In this document: positions 26,977-36,248 of the stretch, piece by piece
How positions within the stretch are numbered: position 1 is the stretch's first letter
Layout: each line of letters opens with the position of its first letter
Assembly (NCBI GenBank): GCA_023437225.1
Contig: JAEZGS010000027.1
Location: forward strand, 1 to 64,000
From: Bacteroidota bacterium
GTDB lineage: Bacteria > Bacteroidota > Bacteroidia > Chitinophagales > Chitinophagaceae
Length of the DNA stretch: 64,000 bases
Direction of reading: 5' to 3'
Notes under the pieces: generated by a model
Seen by the model: only the letters and a program-made list of their open reading frames with translations
Told to the model about the DNA's origin: nothing
Databases searched by the model: none
Program-made: the position numbers and the translations under genes

Positions 26977-28674
26977 ATGCTCGAAGTGGCAAAAGTTGCG
27001 CTTGAGAACGAGATGGACCTGATCCTTGCGCACAAGAGATCTATGAAACTTGCAGAACTGGCAGGGCTATCACTTTCTGCGCAAACCACATTTGCTACTG
27101 CGGTTTCTGAAGTGGCCAGAAATACGATTGAAAATGGGAAGAACGGATGCCTGGTGTTGAATGTTGATGCCGCTTCGCGCGATAAATACATCGTTGCATG
27201 TTTAAATGATCAACTTCGGTCAGCAGCAGGGAGGCGTGACGGGTTGGAATATGCCAAAAGACTGGTTGATAAATACCAGGTGCTTACCAGGGGAACAGAA
27301 ACTTCCATCGAATTATATTATTCTATAAATAATGCCATTGCCATCGATCTAAACAAGGTGGATGAATGGCGACGATTGTTTCGGAACGAGCCGCCGATCT
27401 CTCCATACGAAGAGATAAAGCGTAAAAACGAAATGTTGCAGGAACTTTCAGAGAAGGTTCAGAAAAGCGAAGAACAATACAGGATCCTTACCAATTCATT
27501 ACCGTTAATGATTTTCACCCTTGATCTGGAGAGCAAGATCACGTACTCCAACAAGTGGTTTGAATTGTATGCAGGTCAACCCATGTCCCGCCTGAACGAA
27601 ACCGGTTGGGGATCTGTCGTTCATCCTGATGATGCTGACTCTTTTGCCGTCCTGTTAAAAAAAGATGTCACCCGGGGAGTTTCAACAGTTAAGTGCCAGG
27701 CCAGGTTGAAACATCACTCCGGCGAATACCTTTGGCACCAGGTATCTATATCTCCCTTCAAAGATGAAAAAGGCGAACCTCTGTATAGAATTGGTTATGC
27801 AGTGGATGTTCATGCACAGAAGATCGTTGAAGTGACGATGAAAGATAATATCGAACTGAAAGAAACACAGGACAGGCTGAGAGAAAACCAGACGATGCTG
27901 GAAAGATATATTGACGAACTGAACCGAAGCAACCGGGAGTTACAACAGTTTGCTTTCGTTGCATCGCACGACTTACAGGAGCCGGTTCGCAAAATGATGT
28001 TTTACAGCGATTTTCTATTGAACAACATCGAAGAGGTGAATTCTGAGAAAGGACGTCGTTATTTGTCGACCATCCACAGTGCCTCTGGCCGCATGAGAAG
28101 CCTTATTTCCGACATCCTGACTTTCTCACAGATAAGCAGAGAGACCTCCAACTTCGGTGCGATCGATCTCAATGTGGTTGTTCGGGACGCCTTGCAAGAT
28201 CTCGAGTTGATCATTGAAGAAAAAAAAGCATTGCTTCATGTTGATCCGTTGCCGGTGATCGAAGCAGATTCCCGAATGATGAGGCAACTTTTTGAAAACC
28301 TTATTAGCAATTCACTGAAATATTCAAGACCGGACCTACAGCCTACAGTCCAGATATTGTCAGAGCAAAAAGATGGTGTCGTCGAAATTCGGGTCGTTGA
28401 TAACGGTATCGGGTTTGACCAAAAATATGTTTCACAGATATTCGTGCTCTTTCAGCGACTTAACAAGCGGGAAGAGTACGATGGCACAGGGATCGGGCTT
28501 GCTATTTGTAAGAAAATAATGGAGGTTCATGGCGGGGATATCAATGCGCTCGGTATCCAGGGGCAAGGTGCGACTTTTGTGCTCACCTTTCCCAAAGAAC
28601 AGGAATCGCATCACCCGGTCGTTTTAGCGACAGACCCTGAAAATGGGCACCCTACCGAAAACGACAACATATAA
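26977..28674 (+). CDS. PAS sensor histidine kinase with extra N-terminal anti-sigma-like domain
   Basis: 565 residues, no membrane segment. Residues 1-120 resemble an RsbW/RsbT-type GHKL fold (ATAVSEVARNTIENGKNG keeps the N-box), but the DxGxG and glycine lid are missing, so it may bind a partner rather than ATP. Coil 140-165, PAS domain about 166-285 (NSLPLMIFTLDLESKITYSNKWF, YRIGYAVDVH), coil 285-325, HisKA with His331 in FAFVASHDLQEPVRK, and a complete ATPase (NLISNSLKYS, DNGIGFD, GTGIGLAICKKIMEVHGG). It follows the phosphatase by two bases and precedes a lone receiver, so it is the likely output of the stressosome here. Confidence 0.9.
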   Translation: MLEVAKVALENEMDLILAHKRSMKLAELAGLSLSAQTTFATAVSEVARNTIENGKNGCLVLNVDAASRDKYIVACLNDQLRSAAGRRDGLEYAKRLVDKYQVLTRGTETSIELYYSINNAIAIDLNKVDEWRRLFRNEPPISPYEEIKRKNEMLQELSEKVQKSEEQYRILTNSLPLMIFTLDLESKITYSNKWFELYAGQPMSRLNETGWGSVVHPDDADSFAVLLKKDVTRGVSTVKCQARLKHHSGEYLWHQVSISPFKDEKGEPLYRIGYAVDVHAQKIVEVTMKDNIELKETQDRLRENQTMLERYIDELNRSNRELQQFAFVASHDLQEPVRKMMFYSDFLLNNIEEVNSEKGRRYLSTIHSASGRMRSLISDILTFSQISRETSNFGAIDLNVVVRDALQDLELIIEEKKALLHVDPLPVIEADSRMMRQLFENLISNSLKYSRPDLQPTVQILSEQKDGVVEIRVVDNGIGFDQKYVSQIFVLFQRLNKREEYDGTGIGLAICKKIMEVHGGDINALGIQGQGATFVLTFPKEQESHHPVVLATDPENGHPTENDNI

Positions 28675-28683
28675 AAAGAATTA

Positions 28684-29094
28684 ATGGCCTACTGTAAAAT
28701 ACTTATGGCGGACGACGACCCCGAAGATCGTGAGATCATAGGGGAGGCAATAGACCAGTTGCACCATGAGAAGATCCTTTGTTATGCGGCAAATGGGGAA
28801 GAAGTGCTGAACCTGCTTGAAAGTAATGACGACCAGTGCAGTCTTTGCCTGATCATTCTAGACCTTAACATGCCCCGACTTAACGGTACGCAGACGTTAA
28901 AGGCCCTTAAACAAGACGAAAGGTTTTCTTCTATTCCGGTTATAATCTATTCCACTTCTGTGAACCCAATGGAAAAGGAAAAATGCATCAACCTAGGTGC
29001 ACATTCGTATGTGATAAAACCTGTATCGTATAAAGAAAGCCTCGAGACAGCCAAATCCTTTCTCAAATTTTGTGGTCTTAGTTTCCCGGCTTAA
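28684..29094 (+). CDS. Single-domain response regulator (receiver only)
   Basis: 136 residues consisting only of a receiver: DDDPED at 10-15, phosphoacceptor Asp60 in LIILDLNMPRLNG, Ser/Thr in IIYSTSVNP, Lys in YVIKPVSYKE. This is the Rcp1/CheY-like type with the long loop before the phosphoacceptor. It has no output domain, so it acts by protein contact or as a phosphate carrier. Being the last gene of the rsb operon, 9 bp after the PAS kinase, it is that kinase's likely partner. Confidence 0.92.
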   Translation: MAYCKILMADDDPEDREIIGEAIDQLHHEKILCYAANGEEVLNLLESNDDQCSLCLIILDLNMPRLNGTQTLKALKQDERFSSIPVIIYSTSVNPMEKEKCINLGAHSYVIKPVSYKESLETAKSFLKFCGLSFPA

Positions 29095-29142
29095 TTAGCC
29101 TGTAAAGTCGTTCAACAGCATTAATTTCGCTTTTCGAACATC

Positions 29143-30768
29143 ATGAAGTTATTGCTGCCTTTTTTATTTGCAATCCTTGCATTTCCGGCTCATGCAGGGG
29201 ATGACATTGATTCACTAGTGTCCCGCCTTGATGTTGCACTTCATTATAAAACGGAATACGCGAAGCGCAAAATGCATCTGATTGATTCGATCCAGACTGC
29301 AGAATTCGCTACTGTTGAAAAGAACCGACAATTATATTTTCAGTACAAAAAGTTTCAACTGGATTCAGCGATCAAATATGTGCTGCTAAACCTCAGGCAG
29401 TTTCGTTCCAGGCCTCAAACGGCAGAGCATATAGAAGCGGAAATATGGTTGGCTGGTTTGTATTCGTCTTCTGGCAAACCGATTGAATCACAACAACTGC
29501 TCAATTCAGTACACCGTAGTACAATTCCCGTACGCCTTCTGCCCCTATATTATGAAACGCAACTAAGGTTTTACGAGCAATATGCGGCGAATGCCCCGGA
29601 CAATAATTACAATGCCCAGATAACAACATATCGGGATTCGTTGTTGGCAGTATTGCCCGCTGGATCGGCAGATCAGCAATTGGCACATGCTGAAAGAGCA
29701 ATTCAATTGGGGCAATATGAACAGGCCAGGCAATCACTTTTAAAATTATTACCTGGCCTGACGATGAACGATGGGCACTATGCAATGACCACGTATCTTC
29801 TTGGCACTGTACACCAACGGATGGGAGATCGTGAAGCGCAACGTAGGTACTTTGCTTTGTCGGCTACTGCCGATATAATGAACGCAGTAAAGGATAACGC
29901 TTCACTAAGACAATTGTCACTGATATATCTTGATGATGGAGATATTGACAGGTCTTACGCGTACATGAAGGCCGCTATTGATGATGCGATTTTTGCCAAT
30001 GTGCATTTCCGCACCATTAATACGTCCGGCTTTTTTTCTTTGATAAATACATTGTACCTCGAAAAGGAAGCTTCTCGCAAGAAACAATTACAGGCTTACC
30101 TTCTTATCATCAGCTTGCTCACCTTCTCGTTGATGGTTGCGATCATCTACGTGTATGTACAAATGCGGCGCTTATCGCGAATCCGGAAGGAACTCGTTGT
30201 TGCATCGGGTAAGCTTTCCAGCCTAAATGAGCAGATCACAAAAGCGAACACCGAATTAAAGACTTCGAACTCACAGTTGATCGAATCGAATCGCATTAAG
30301 GAAGAATACATCGCTCACTTCTTCGACCTCTGTTCGACTTACATTAATAAGCTGGAAAACTACAGGAAAACGCTTAACAAGAAAGCAACCGGCAAGCAAT
30401 TAAACGAGTTGGTCGAGATGCTTCGCTCAACAACCGTTGTGGAAAATGAACTAGAGGAACTGTATCAGAATTTTGACTCGATCTTTTTGAATCTATACCC
30501 CGGTTTTGTCAGCGATTTCAATGCGCTTCTTTTAAAAGAAGAACGAATCATTTTAAAGCCAGGCGAACTCTTGAATACGGAACTGAGGATCTTCGCACTG
30601 ATCAGGCTTGGAATTACTGATAGTGTGAAGATCGCTGCATTTCTCCGCTACTCATTGAGTACAATCTATAATTACAGAACTAGGGTCCGCAATAAGGCGG
30701 CAATATCGCGAGATGAATTTGAAAAGCGCGTAATGACCATCGGAACTATTGCCTCCAATGCGGTCTGA
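29143..30768 (+). CDS. DUF6377-type membrane regulator with TPR-like periplasmic part
   Basis: 541 residues. A signal peptide (1-18, ending AHAG) is followed by a helical TPR-like region (about 20-310), one membrane helix (about 322-343, LQAYLLIISLLTFSLMVAIIYVYV), a coiled coil (350-395) and a C-terminal domain (400-530). That last domain contains LRIFALIRLGITDSVKIAAFLRYSLSTIYNYRTRVRNKA, a helix-turn-helix-like stretch typical of DUF6377. It is probably a membrane-anchored transcription regulator. The two GH3 genes 160 bp downstream, behind a 9-bp inverted repeat, are candidate targets. Confidence 0.85.
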   Translation: MKLLLPFLFAILAFPAHAGDDIDSLVSRLDVALHYKTEYAKRKMHLIDSIQTAEFATVEKNRQLYFQYKKFQLDSAIKYVLLNLRQFRSRPQTAEHIEAEIWLAGLYSSSGKPIESQQLLNSVHRSTIPVRLLPLYYETQLRFYEQYAANAPDNNYNAQITTYRDSLLAVLPAGSADQQLAHAERAIQLGQYEQARQSLLKLLPGLTMNDGHYAMTTYLLGTVHQRMGDREAQRRYFALSATADIMNAVKDNASLRQLSLIYLDDGDIDRSYAYMKAAIDDAIFANVHFRTINTSGFFSLINTLYLEKEASRKKQLQAYLLIISLLTFSLMVAIIYVYVQMRRLSRIRKELVVASGKLSSLNEQITKANTELKTSNSQLIESNRIKEEYIAHFFDLCSTYINKLENYRKTLNKKATGKQLNELVEMLRSTTVVENELEELYQNFDSIFLNLYPGFVSDFNALLLKEERIILKPGELLNTELRIFALIRLGITDSVKIAAFLRYSLSTIYNYRTRVRNKAAISRDEFEKRVMTIGTIASNAV

Positions 30769-30851
30769 AGCAAGCATTTTTCAACCGTTTTCACTACTTT
30801 TTCTTATTCGCTAAATCGATTAAGTAACTGGCATTCAAATGCTATTGCTTT

Positions 30852-30889
30852 TTATCAGCTACTTTTTTGTTTTAGTCATAAGCTGATAA
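30852..30889. promoter_or_regulatory. Perfect 9-bp inverted repeat upstream of the GH3 genes
   Basis: TTATCAGCT (30852-30860) and AGCTGATAA (30881-30889) are perfect arms with a 20-bp spacer containing a T-run. A possible -7 element, TATTTTTA, lies at 30902-30909, so the arms sit just upstream of the promoter in an activator-like position. The remaining part of the 159-bp gap shows nothing else I can name. Confidence 0.5.
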
Positions 30890-30927
30890 GTTAGTGACCA
30901 ATATTTTTAGAGTTACAATCAGCGCAC

Positions 30928-33210
30928 ATGAAAAAAGTATTGTTTGCATTGACCCTGATGGTCGCTTCGATGATGGCTTATTCTCAAAGCAAGCCGGACG
31001 CAAAGATGGACGCGTTCATCAATAATTTATTAAGTAAGATGACCGTCGAAGAGAAGATCGGTCAGTTGAATCTTCCGAGTGAAGGCGATATTATTACAGG
31101 ACTCGGTGACAACAGTAACACGGTGGCCAAGATCCGCAAAGGATTAGTGGGCGGCATGTTTAACATCAAGGGCGTGCAAAAGATGCGCGACATTCAGCGT
31201 GTAGCTGTGGAAGAAAGCCGGATGAAGATCCCCCTGTTGTTTGGCATGGATGTGATCCATGGATATGAAACGGTTTTCCCGATTCCCCTGGGTCTCGCTT
31301 GTACCTGGGATTTGAAGGCGATTGAGCAATCAGCGCAGATCGCGGCCAAGGAGGCAAGTGCAGACGGTATCAGCTGGACTTTCAGCCCGATGGTGGACAT
31401 TGCCCGCGACCCACGATGGGGCCGCATCTCGGAAGGTAATGGTGAAGATCCATTCCTGGGAGGGAAGATAGCCGCCGCTATGGTTAGGGGATACCAGGGA
31501 AAAGACAATACATTTTCATCCAATACTAACATACTGGCCTGCGTAAAGCATTTTGCTTTATACGGCGCTGCTGAGGGGGGAAGGGATTACAACACTGTTG
31601 ACATGAGTCCATTCCGCATGTATAATGAATTTTTCTATCCCTATCAGGCTGCTGTTGAAGCGGGAGCCGGCAGCATCATGGCTTCATTCAATACAATAAA
31701 CGGCGTTCCGGCACATGCAAACAAGTGGCTGCTCACCGAGGTGCTAAGGAATCAATGGAAATTCAAAGGATTTGTGGTTGCCGATTATGGCGGCGTAGGA
31801 GAACTAACTGTCCATGGACTTGGTAACATGCAACAGGCAGCGGCGCTCGCCCTGAAAGCGGGGCTGGATATGGATATGGTGGCCGAAGGGTTATTGCATA
31901 CGTATAAGAAATCGCTCGCAGAAGGAAAGATCACGCTTGCCGAAATCAATACCGCATGCCGTCGTATCCTTGAAGCAAAATATAAACTGGGTCTGTTTAA
32001 AGATCCTTACAAGTATCTGGATGTAAATCGTGCGAAAAATGAGATCTATACACCGGAACATCGTGCAATAGCACGCAAAACCGCAGCAGAAAGTTTTGTG
32101 CTGCTAAAGAACCAGGGAAATGTGCTTCCCATTGCGAAAAACAAGACGATCGCTGTGGTTGGACCTCTCGCTAATACACGCGCGAATATGGTGGGTACAT
32201 GGAGTGTCGCTGCAAAGTTAGATACTCCAGCAACAGTGGTTGAAGGATTGAAAGCAGTTGCGGGTGCGAATGCGAAAATCTTGTATGCAAAAGGAAGCAA
32301 TCTAACAGCCGATACATTACTCGAAAAGAACTCGACGCTGTTCGGTCGCGGACTTCATAGAGACACACGCACTGAAGAAGAATTACGAAATGAAGCGCTC
32401 TCTATTGCATCAAACGCAGATGTTATCGTTGCTGCATTGGGAGAATCATCCGAAATGAGCGGTGAATCGAGCAGTCGCGCAAACCTTGACATACCAGATG
32501 TACAAAAAAGACTGTTACAGGAATTACTTAAAACCGGTAAGCCGGTTGTACTTGTGCTGTTCACAGGTCGTCCGCTTACGCTTGTATGGGAAGAAGCAAA
32601 CGTTCCAGCGATATTGAATGTATGGTTTGGTGGATCTGAAGCTGCATTCGCAATTGCAGATGTGCTGTTTGGGGATGTGAATCCATCTGGCAAGCTCGTA
32701 GCAACCTTCCCTCGCTCAGTAGGACAGATTCCGCTTTATTACAATTCACTACTCACCGGTCGCCCGGCTTCTGACAGGACATTTGAAAAGTTCCGCAGCA
32801 ATTATCTCGATGAGAAAAACGCGCCATTGTATCCATTTGGATTTGGCCTTAGCTATACCACGTTCAATTATAGCGATGTTAAGCTGAATGCTAACACGAT
32901 GAAAGCAAACGGTTCCATCGAGGTTTCTGTGAATGTAACAAACTCAGGAAATGTTGACGGCGCCGAAGTAGTACAGATGTACATAAGAGATCGCGTTGGC
33001 TCTGTATCACGACCCGTGAAAGAATTGAAGGGCTTTGAAAAGATAACTCTTAAAGCAGGAGAAACAAAGACTGTAACATTCAAAATCGATGCAAGTCTTC
33101 TCAAATTCTATAACGCCGATCTAAAGCATGTGCTGGAGCCAGGTGAGTTTGATGTAATGATCGGTGGAAACAGTCGCGACCTTAAATCCGCACGGTTTAC
33201 AGTACAATAA
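30928..33210 (+). CDS. bglX: Beta-glucosidase, GH3 (BglX type)
   Basis: 760 residues, exported (signal 1-19, AYSQ). The order is GH3 N-terminal TIM barrel (about 30-370), GH3 C-terminal domain (about 395-620) and fibronectin III-like domain (about 660-755). The substrate-binding KHF is at CVKHFALYG, and the nucleophile is Asp286 in GFVVADYGGV (family consensus SDW/SDH, here ADY). The acid/base loop lies in the C-terminal domain, SEMSGESSSRANLDIP. It releases terminal beta-glucose from oligosaccharides in the periplasm. It is first of a two-gene GH3 operon, 7 bp before the next gene. Confidence 0.92.
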   Translation: MKKVLFALTLMVASMMAYSQSKPDAKMDAFINNLLSKMTVEEKIGQLNLPSEGDIITGLGDNSNTVAKIRKGLVGGMFNIKGVQKMRDIQRVAVEESRMKIPLLFGMDVIHGYETVFPIPLGLACTWDLKAIEQSAQIAAKEASADGISWTFSPMVDIARDPRWGRISEGNGEDPFLGGKIAAAMVRGYQGKDNTFSSNTNILACVKHFALYGAAEGGRDYNTVDMSPFRMYNEFFYPYQAAVEAGAGSIMASFNTINGVPAHANKWLLTEVLRNQWKFKGFVVADYGGVGELTVHGLGNMQQAAALALKAGLDMDMVAEGLLHTYKKSLAEGKITLAEINTACRRILEAKYKLGLFKDPYKYLDVNRAKNEIYTPEHRAIARKTAAESFVLLKNQGNVLPIAKNKTIAVVGPLANTRANMVGTWSVAAKLDTPATVVEGLKAVAGANAKILYAKGSNLTADTLLEKNSTLFGRGLHRDTRTEEELRNEALSIASNADVIVAALGESSEMSGESSSRANLDIPDVQKRLLQELLKTGKPVVLVLFTGRPLTLVWEEANVPAILNVWFGGSEAAFAIADVLFGDVNPSGKLVATFPRSVGQIPLYYNSLLTGRPASDRTFEKFRSNYLDEKNAPLYPFGFGLSYTTFNYSDVKLNANTMKANGSIEVSVNVTNSGNVDGAEVVQMYIRDRVGSVSRPVKELKGFEKITLKAGETKTVTFKIDASLLKFYNADLKHVLEPGEFDVMIGGNSRDLKSARFTVQ

Positions 33211-33217
33211 TCCATAA

Positions 33218-35443
33218 ATGCATTTATATATGATCCGTTTCTTATTGGTAACAATTATCGCAGTTTTTCTTTCCGTACAAAGCTTCGCTCAGGCTAAGTT
33301 GCCAATATATCTTGATGATCAACGACCCGTGCCTCAGAGAGTTGAAGACGCGTTGTCAAGGATGACCCTTGAAGAGAAGATCGCCATGGTACATGCTCAA
33401 TCAAAGTTCAGTTCACCGGGAGTTGCACGATTAGGAATTCCAGACAACTGGATGACTGACGGGCCACATGGTATTCGCCCTGAAGTATTGTGGGACGAAT
33501 GGTCACAGGCTGGGTGGACAAATGACTCCTGCATTGCATTTCCTGCGCTCACTGCATTAGCGGCAACATGGAATAAGGAAATGTCATGGCTATACGGAAA
33601 GGCGCTGGGTGAAGAAGCAAGGTATCGGAACAAAAACGTATTGCTTGGTCCGGGTGTTAACATCTATCGTACTCCCCTGAACGGACGCAACTTCGAATAC
33701 ATGGGAGAAGATCCATTCCTTGCTTCAAGAATGGTTGTGCCATACATAAAGGCAGTGCAATCAAACGGAGTGGCAACATGTGTAAAACATTTTGCGGTAA
33801 ACAACCAGGAGACGGATCGTCATAAAGTAAATGTTGTAGTTGATGATCGGGCATTGTACGAGATCTATTTGCCTGCTTTTAAAGCAGCAGTACAGGAAGG
33901 CGGAACACTTGCCATCATGGGGTCCTACAACAAATACAAGGGTCAACACAACTGTCACAACCAATATTTACTCAACGATATATTGAGGAAGGAATGGGGA
34001 TACGAAGGCGTTGTCGTTGCAGACTGGGGTGGAGTGCACGATACAAAAGAAGCCATATTTAACGGTTTGGATATGGAGTTTGGAACATGGACCGATGGAT
34101 TAAGCTGGGGTACCAGTAAGGCATATGATAACTATTACCTGGCAATCCCTTATTACAACATGATAAAAGCCGGGCAGGTTGGAACAAAAGAACTTGATGA
34201 AAAAGTGCGCAGGATATTGCGATTGTCATTTATGACCAACATGAAGCGTGATCGGCCTTTTGGATCATTTGGTACGGAAGAACATGCAACCGTAGCAAGG
34301 AAAGTAGGATCAGAAGGCATTGTGTTATTGAAGAACGTAAACAATGTGTTGCCGATCGATCTCAATAAAACCAAGACCATTGCGGTTATTGGCGAGAACG
34401 CAATTAAGATGATGACCGTAGGAGGTGGAAGTTCATCGCTTAAAGCACGATATGAGATCTCTCCGCTCGATGGTATTAAGAAAAGAGTTGGCAATGCTGC
34501 AGAGGTAGTTTATGCACGTGGATACGTTGGCGACGCAAGTGGTAGTTATAACGGTGTGGTGACAGGACAAAGTCTTGAAGAAAAACGATCTGCTGATGTA
34601 TTGATGCAGGAGGCTATCGATGTTGCAAGAAGATCCGATGTGGTCATCTTCATAGGTGGGCTTAATAAAAGTGATGGACAGGATTCTGAAGGTGCAGATA
34701 GAAAAGGACTTGAACTCCCTTACGAGCAGGATAAGCTCATCAGTGCACTGGCAAAAGCAAATAGAAACTTTGTTGTCGTAAACATTTCCGGTAATGCAGT
34801 TGCAATGCCCTGGGTGAACGAAGTTCCCGCAATTGTGCAGGGCTGGTTCCTTGGAACGGAGACAGGAAATGCGCTAGCGGCGGTACTTTCAGGCGATGTT
34901 AATCCCTCGGGTAAATTGCCCTTTACTTTCCCGGTTAAGCTTCAGGATAACGCGGCGCATTCAATTGGTGAATTTCCAGGTAATGGTGATGTTAATTATA
35001 AGGAAAGCATTTTTGTAGGCTATCGCTGGCATGAGAAACAAAAGATCAAACCCTTGTTTGCTTTTGGACATGGTCTTAGCTATACAACATTCCAATATGG
35101 AAAGGTAGTTATTGATAAAAAGGAATTGCAATCGGATGATAAGATCACAATCAGCGTTCCGGTGAAAAACACCGGTGCACGCGAAGGTGCTGAAATCGTC
35201 CAGTTGTACATCAGTGATTTGAAAAGCAGGCTTCCCCGACCTCTTAAAGAACTTAAGGAGTTTGAAAAGATTTCACTTGCGCCTGGCGAGGAAAAGATGG
35301 TAACATTCACTATTGACAAAACCGCATTAAGTTACTTTGATGATGTAAAGCATGAGTGGATCGCAGAGCCTGGTGATTTTGAAGCGCTCATCGGTTCATC
35401 CTCGATAGATATTCGTGGCAAGGCTGGATTTAGATTGAAGTAA
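33218..35443 (+). CDS. GH3 glycoside hydrolase (beta-glucosidase-like)
   Basis: 741 residues, exported (signal ending SFAQ). It has the same three-domain plan as its neighbour but a more divergent sequence. GH3 N-terminal domain has DGPHGIRPE, CVKHFAVNNQETDRH and nucleophile Asp269 in GVVVADWGGVHDTKEA. The C-terminal domain has IGGLNKSDGQDSEGADRKGLELP with an acid/base candidate Glu, and the fibronectin III-like domain ends the protein. KHFAVNNQE and DGPHGIR are typical of bacterial beta-glucosidase/xylosidase clades. ATG 33218 is given; ATG 33230 (MIRFLLVTIIAVF) gives an equally good signal peptide. Confidence 0.9.
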   Translation: MHLYMIRFLLVTIIAVFLSVQSFAQAKLPIYLDDQRPVPQRVEDALSRMTLEEKIAMVHAQSKFSSPGVARLGIPDNWMTDGPHGIRPEVLWDEWSQAGWTNDSCIAFPALTALAATWNKEMSWLYGKALGEEARYRNKNVLLGPGVNIYRTPLNGRNFEYMGEDPFLASRMVVPYIKAVQSNGVATCVKHFAVNNQETDRHKVNVVVDDRALYEIYLPAFKAAVQEGGTLAIMGSYNKYKGQHNCHNQYLLNDILRKEWGYEGVVVADWGGVHDTKEAIFNGLDMEFGTWTDGLSWGTSKAYDNYYLAIPYYNMIKAGQVGTKELDEKVRRILRLSFMTNMKRDRPFGSFGTEEHATVARKVGSEGIVLLKNVNNVLPIDLNKTKTIAVIGENAIKMMTVGGGSSSLKARYEISPLDGIKKRVGNAAEVVYARGYVGDASGSYNGVVTGQSLEEKRSADVLMQEAIDVARRSDVVIFIGGLNKSDGQDSEGADRKGLELPYEQDKLISALAKANRNFVVVNISGNAVAMPWVNEVPAIVQGWFLGTETGNALAAVLSGDVNPSGKLPFTFPVKLQDNAAHSIGEFPGNGDVNYKESIFVGYRWHEKQKIKPLFAFGHGLSYTTFQYGKVVIDKKELQSDDKITISVPVKNTGAREGAEIVQLYISDLKSRLPRPLKELKEFEKISLAPGEEKMVTFTIDKTALSYFDDVKHEWIAEPGDFEALIGSSSIDIRGKAGFRLK

Positions 35444-35453
35444 GTTTTTCAAT

Positions 35454-36158
35454 TTATTTTCTTAGCCAGGCATTTAATTCAGCAATATCTTTTTTCATGC
35501 TGGCCTCCTGCATGTTCATAAGCTTTTTCAGCTTGTCGCTATTACCATTTTGCTGAAGGTTAGTGCCAAGGGCAATTGCCTGGTCGTGATGGTGGATCAT
35601 CATCGTAGCAAAATCTTTATCGAAATTCCCGGTTGGTTTCAGATTATTCATTTGACGTTGAAGATCTGAAACCGCCGTTTGCAATTGAGTAGCTTCTCCA
35701 CTCGGTGTGTTCGGATTGGACGCATTGTGATCAGCAATGAAGTTTTCAAGATTTGAAATGTCAGAGCGTTGTTTTTGGATCATGCGCTGTGCGATTTTTT
35801 TCAATCCCGCATCCTGCCCTGAATCTGCCATTTGCTCCGCCATTCGAATACCGCCCCGGTGATGCGCGATCATAAGTTGCGCAAAGTCGCGGTCATAATT
35901 ACCAGTTAAGCGCATTGAACGCATTGAGTCCATGGAACCATACATCGCGGCACCAAGGCCGTGAGTCATATCATGTGCGGGCTTGCCCATCATAGTATCG
36001 CCCGTATTTACTGCGGTATCAGTGGTAGTGCCGGTGTCGCTGGCAGCATTAGTTGTTGAAGTAGTGTCCTGTGTACCATCATTCTGATCGTTGGTGTTGT
36101 TACAGGCGGTGAATACAAGTGTTGCTCCGAGAAGCAGAGCCAGCATATGTTGTTTCAT
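35454..36158 (-). CDS. DUF305 lipoprotein (tandem ferritin-like halves)
   Basis: 234 residues. Lipoprotein signal ending FTAC (Cys19), a Thr/Asp-rich linker (22-60), then two copies of the DUF305 four-helix unit: DRDFAQLMIAHHRGGIRMAEQM and DKDFATMMIHHHDQAIALGTNL. The His-His and Met residues of each half resemble metal ligands; the family is often found with copper-resistance genes. The role is not established. It converges with the GH3 operon with only 10 bp between stops. Confidence 0.9.
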   Translation of the reverse strand: MKQHMLALLLGATLVFTACNNTNDQNDGTQDTTSTTNAASDTGTTTDTAVNTGDTMMGKPAHDMTHGLGAAMYGSMDSMRSMRLTGNYDRDFAQLMIAHHRGGIRMAEQMADSGQDAGLKKIAQRMIQKQRSDISNLENFIADHNASNPNTPSGEATQLQTAVSDLQRQMNNLKPTGNFDKDFATMMIHHHDQAIALGTNLQQNGNSDKLKKLMNMQEASMKKDIAELNAWLRK

Positions 36159-36197
36159 ACTACGAGTTTATAGTTGATCCAGCATTGCTGAAAATAA

Positions 36198-36225
36198 AAT
36201 GCCAGCTGTTCATCCAGCCGGCATT
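36198..36225 (-). terminator. Hairpin terminator of the small barrel gene
   Basis: AATGCC and GGCATT form the outer stem, GCTG and CAGC the inner stem with one mismatch between, and the loop is TTCAT. Read on the minus strand, the hairpin follows the stop at 36249 by 23 bp and is followed by TTTTATTTTC, a good T-tract. Confidence 0.65.
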
Positions 36226-36248
36226 CCACATTATTGAACTAACTGTGA

